From Magnetovibrio sp. (lineage in GTDB: Bacteria > Pseudomonadota > Alphaproteobacteria > Rhodospirillales > Magnetovibrionaceae): a DNA stretch of 37,815 nucleotides. Under the pieces are notes generated by a model, which had not been told where the DNA came from, searched no databases, and saw only the letters and a list, made by a program, of their open reading frames with translations. Of the stretch, positions 35,183-37,815 are shown one piece after another. Numbering within the stretch: the stretch's first letter is position 1; each line of letters begins with the position of its first letter. The stretch covers positions 1-37,815 of the forward strand of contig JAPHSY010000027.1 in NCBI GenBank assembly GCA_026196495.1. Reading direction: 5' to 3'. A program made the translations under genes and the position numbers.

Positions 35183-35542
35183 ATGACAGACGATAATCAC
35201 AAACATCCTTCAGGCCCGCGTGTGCGCATTTTGCTTGGAGGTTCCACTGCGTTGGGGCCGGGCAAAGTGGGTTTGTTACAAGCTATTGCATCGTGTGGTT
35301 CGATTTCCAAGGCTGCTAAACAAATGGGGATGAGTTATCGTCGTGCCTGGATGCTGGTTGATACTATGAACGATTGTTTCACGGATGATTTGGTGGTGAC
35401 GTCCACAGGCGGGAAAGGTGGAGGCGGAGCCACAATCACGGACCTTGGGGTTGAAGTTATCAAGCGCTATCAAGATATGGAGGACAAGGCTGCCAAATCC
35501 ATCGCCAAGGAGGCTCAGGAAATTGGGAAGCTTCTTAAGTAG
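35183..35542 (+). CDS. ModE-type winged-helix transcription factor
   Basis: 119 residues from the ATG at 35183, 3 bases after the MoaD-like stop (an overlapping TTG one codon earlier is less likely). The winged helix (about 25-85: GKVGLLQAIASCGSISKAAK, MGMSYRRAWMLVDTMN) and the wing with STGGKGGGGATITDLG match the N-terminal DNA-binding domain of ModE. The molybdate-binding MOP domains of full ModE are absent, so metal sensing would need another input. Position at the end of a molybdenum/tungsten operon suggests it regulates that operon or the convergent formate dehydrogenase gene, whose 3' end overlaps its own by 8 bases. Confidence 0.83.
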   Translation: MTDDNHKHPSGPRVRILLGGSTALGPGKVGLLQAIASCGSISKAAKQMGMSYRRAWMLVDTMNDCFTDDLVVTSTGGKGGGGATITDLGVEVIKRYQDMEDKAAKSIAKEAQEIGKLLK

Positions 35543-37815
35543 GCTCAATCTTTACAGCGCAGTATTTTAGTTCTGCAATTTTCCCAAACGGATCCAGTGC
35601 CGGATTTGTGAGTAAATTGGCGGCGGCTTCGTGGAAAGCAAATGGCAAGAACACCACGCCTTCAGGGACATCACGATCCGATCGTGTTAGTGCGGTGACC
35701 GTGCCTCGTCGGCTGGTCATGGTGACATGATCGCCTGCCACAATGCCCAGCTTGGAAATCTCGTTTGGATGTAATGCGATGGTGGGTTCTGGCTCAATCG
35801 CGTTGAGTACCGTGGCGCGTCGTGTCATAGCCCCGGTGTGCCAATGTTCCAACATTCGTCCGGTGGTCAGAACAAATGGATAGGCGTCATCTGGTTCTTC
35901 GTCGGGTGGTAGCACATTAGCAGGTACCAGCTTGGCTTTACCCGTTGGGGTCGGGAAACCATCGCCAAACAAAACAGACTTTCCAGGGTCGTCATCGCTG
36001 AGACATGGATAGGTCACCACGCCTTCGCTATCCAATCGGACATGAGATATTCCCGCATGGGACGGCATCACCGTGCGCATTTCATTGAATACATCTGCGG
36101 CGGTGGGGTAATGCCAGTTCAGGCCCAAGCGTTTACCAATTTCTTGGATGATCCACAAATCTTCTTTGGCCTGTCCTGGTGCAGAAACAACTTTACGCCC
36201 CAGTTGGACTTGGCGATTGGTGTTGGTGAAGCTGCCGTCTTTTTCATAAAACGTAGTGGCAGGCAAAATGACGTCGGCGAATGCGGCCGTTTCGGTCATG
36301 AAGATATCTTGAACGATCAAATGATCTAATCGCGCCAGCGCTTTTCGGGCTTTGTTCAGGTCCGGATCGGACATGGCTGGGTTTTCGCCTTGGATGTACA
36401 TGGCCCGAATATCTTGGGCCAATGCGGCGTGCATGATTTCTACCACCGTTAGGCCAGGTTCAGAATCCAACGTGCAGTCCCAGGCTTGCTCGAACCGGGT
36501 GCGGCCTTCATCATCAGTTACCGGGGTGTAGTCCGGCAATACCATGGGGATGAGCCCTGCATCTGATGCGCCTTGGACATTGTTTTGACCGCGCAGAGGA
36601 TGTAACCCAGAACCCTCACGACCAATGTTTCCTGTTAACAATGCAAGGGCGATTAGGCAGCGTGCATTATCAGTGCCATGGGTGTGTTGTGAAATACCCA
36701 TGCCCCAAAAAATCAAAGTACGATCGGCTTTCGCAATGGTGCGGGCCAAAATGCGGATGGTGTCAGGGTCAATGCCACAAGTGGCAGTCATGCGTTCTGG
36801 TGTAAAGGCCTGGATGTGATTGCAAAAATTGTCAAAACCTTCGACAAAGCGATCGACATAATCGTGGTCCACTAAATCTTCGACAACAATGACGTTGAGC
36901 ATGGCATTGAGCAACGCTACGTCAGAACCCGGTGTGAATTGCACCATGTGATCTGCGTAACGTGTAAGGGCTTGCCCACGGGGGTCAATGACAATGAGTT
37001 TGGAACCATTGCGTTGTGCGGCCTTGATATAGGTTGAAGCCACGGGGTGGTTTTGTGATGGGCGAGAACCAATTACGACAATGACATCTGCGACTTCAGC
37101 ATCGGTGAAGGGGGCCGTGACAGCACCAGAACCGATGCCTTCCATTAATGCTGCGACAGAGGAGGCATGGCATAAACGTGTGCAGTGATCGACGTTGTTG
37201 GTCTTTAAACCTGTGCGGATCAGTTTTTGGAACAGATAGGCTTCTTCGTTGGATCCTTTGGCTGAACCAAAACCTGCGAGGGCACTGGGGCCAAATTCTT
37301 CGAGTGTGTTTTCCAAGCACGCAGCCGCATAATCCAACGCTTCGTCCCAATCTGCTTCACGAAATTGGGCCATGGTATCGCCACCTTCGAGAATGGCAGG
37401 ATCCTTCTCAACACCATCAATGCGGATTAAGGGGCGAGTGAGACGTTCCGGGCTGTGGGTGTAATCAAAACCAAATCGCCCCTTGACGCATAAACGATTT
37501 TGATTGGCGGGGCCATCGCGACCATCGGCATAGACGATATGGTCGTCAGCCACATGATAGGTAAGTTGACAGCCCACACCGCAATAGGGGCAAAGTGATT
37601 CAATGGTATCCGTGGGAATATCTGATGCACTCAAATTTTTGGGTATCAAGGCCCCGGTTGGGCAAGATTGAACGCATTCACCACAAGCCACACAAGTGCT
37701 GACATCCAATTTGTCGCCTTGATCAAAAACGATGCGGGCATATTTACCCCGTCCGGCAATGCCGATGACCGCATTGGTCTGTACGGTTTGACAAGCCCGC
37801 ACACAGTTGGTGCAC
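35535..37815 (-). CDS. fdhA: Formate dehydrogenase alpha subunit, partial (5' end beyond the window)
   Basis: About 760 residues visible; the frame continues off the right edge (CTNCVRACQ, part of an N-terminal ferredoxin-like cluster, is the last sequence seen). Next come CVACGECVQSCPTGAL, a second [4Fe-4S] motif pair, then the molybdopterin domain with CPYCGVGCQLTYHV and NRLCVKGRFGFDY. The active-site region is HCTRLCHASSVAALMEG, with cysteine in place of selenocysteine. The C-terminal domain has MLEHWHTGAMTRRATVLNAI and PNEISKLGIVAGDHV. Such FdhA/FdsA-like proteins oxidise formate to CO2 in NAD-linked soluble complexes whose flavin subunits would lie upstream, outside the window. The metal could be Mo or W. 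It runs towards the ModE-like gene with an 8-base overlap. Confidence 0.9.
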   Translation of the reverse strand, partial: CTNCVRACQTVQTNAVIGIAGRGKYARIVFDQGDKLDVSTCVACGECVQSCPTGALIPKNLSASDIPTDTIESLCPYCGVGCQLTYHVADDHIVYADGRDGPANQNRLCVKGRFGFDYTHSPERLTRPLIRIDGVEKDPAILEGGDTMAQFREADWDEALDYAAACLENTLEEFGPSALAGFGSAKGSNEEAYLFQKLIRTGLKTNNVDHCTRLCHASSVAALMEGIGSGAVTAPFTDAEVADVIVVIGSRPSQNHPVASTYIKAAQRNGSKLIVIDPRGQALTRYADHMVQFTPGSDVALLNAMLNVIVVEDLVDHDYVDRFVEGFDNFCNHIQAFTPERMTATCGIDPDTIRILARTIAKADRTLIFWGMGISQHTHGTDNARCLIALALLTGNIGREGSGLHPLRGQNNVQGASDAGLIPMVLPDYTPVTDDEGRTRFEQAWDCTLDSEPGLTVVEIMHAALAQDIRAMYIQGENPAMSDPDLNKARKALARLDHLIVQDIFMTETAAFADVILPATTFYEKDGSFTNTNRQVQLGRKVVSAPGQAKEDLWIIQEIGKRLGLNWHYPTAADVFNEMRTVMPSHAGISHVRLDSEGVVTYPCLSDDDPGKSVLFGDGFPTPTGKAKLVPANVLPPDEEPDDAYPFVLTTGRMLEHWHTGAMTRRATVLNAIEPEPTIALHPNEISKLGIVAGDHVTMTSRRGTVTALTRSDRDVPEGVVFLPFAFHEAAANLLTNPALDPFGKIAELKYCAVKIEPT

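Noticed and set aside
35535-37815. Formate dehydrogenase as a selenoprotein
   Set aside because: The active-site position reads TGC (cysteine) in TRLCHASS, with no in-frame TGA.

Overview
The window looks like chromosome from a free-living alphaproteobacterium of the Rhodospirillales type. That is inferred from the gene repertoire: a serC-serA operon with an alphaproteobacterial-type PSAT, COQ9-like TetR proteins next to an ABC1/UbiB kinase, a very long DUF3683 FAD/Fe-S oxidoreductase, and a NAD-type formate dehydrogenase alpha subunit. Species cannot be fixed from the sequence alone. I saw no rRNA, tRNA, CRISPR array or prophage.

Layout. 1-3.3 kb: a 3' scrap of a class II fumarase gene, then a full aconitase (acnA). 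3.3-6.7 kb: a secreted DUF302 protein and two divergently read TetR/COQ9-like proteins, the second closely followed by an ABC1/UbiB-type kinase. 6.7-11.0 kb: insertion-sequence debris (an internally deleted IS5-type element, a scrap of an rve-type transposase, a second IS5 left end) around a large hybrid histidine kinase. 11.1-15.0 kb: a PAS-GGDEF-EAL c-di-GMP enzyme and a periplasmic binding-protein-like protein. 15.4-24.4 kb: the FAD/Fe-S oxidoreductase, a DEAD-box RNA helicase, a small membrane protein, an SLC13-type transporter with RCK_C domains and a DUF2784 protein. 24.5-26.5 kb: a bacterial indoleamine 2,3-dioxygenase, a ParDE toxin-antitoxin pair with a palindromic promoter, and a tiny membrane ORF. 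26.7-29.6 kb: serC-serA, preceded by a hairpin that hides the serC ribosome binding site. 29.7-31.0 kb: a cytoplasmic PAS histidine kinase.

31.0-37.8 kb is the most distinctive part. It holds an operon for a tungsten/molybdenum aldehyde:ferredoxin oxidoreductase-family enzyme with its own four-cluster Fe-S protein and FAD/NAD oxidoreductase (the AorABC arrangement described from Aromatoleum aromaticum), followed by a MoaD-like sulfur carrier and a ModE-type HTH protein. It converges on a molybdopterin formate dehydrogenase subunit that runs off the window. A multi-stem inverted-repeat structure lies in the leader of the aor operon and may be a cofactor- or metal-responsive RNA.

Functionally the window combines central carbon metabolism (aconitase, D-2-hydroxyacid oxidation, serine synthesis), signal transduction (two histidine kinases, one c-di-GMP enzyme) and a Mo/W-pterin redox island for aldehyde and formate oxidation feeding NAD.
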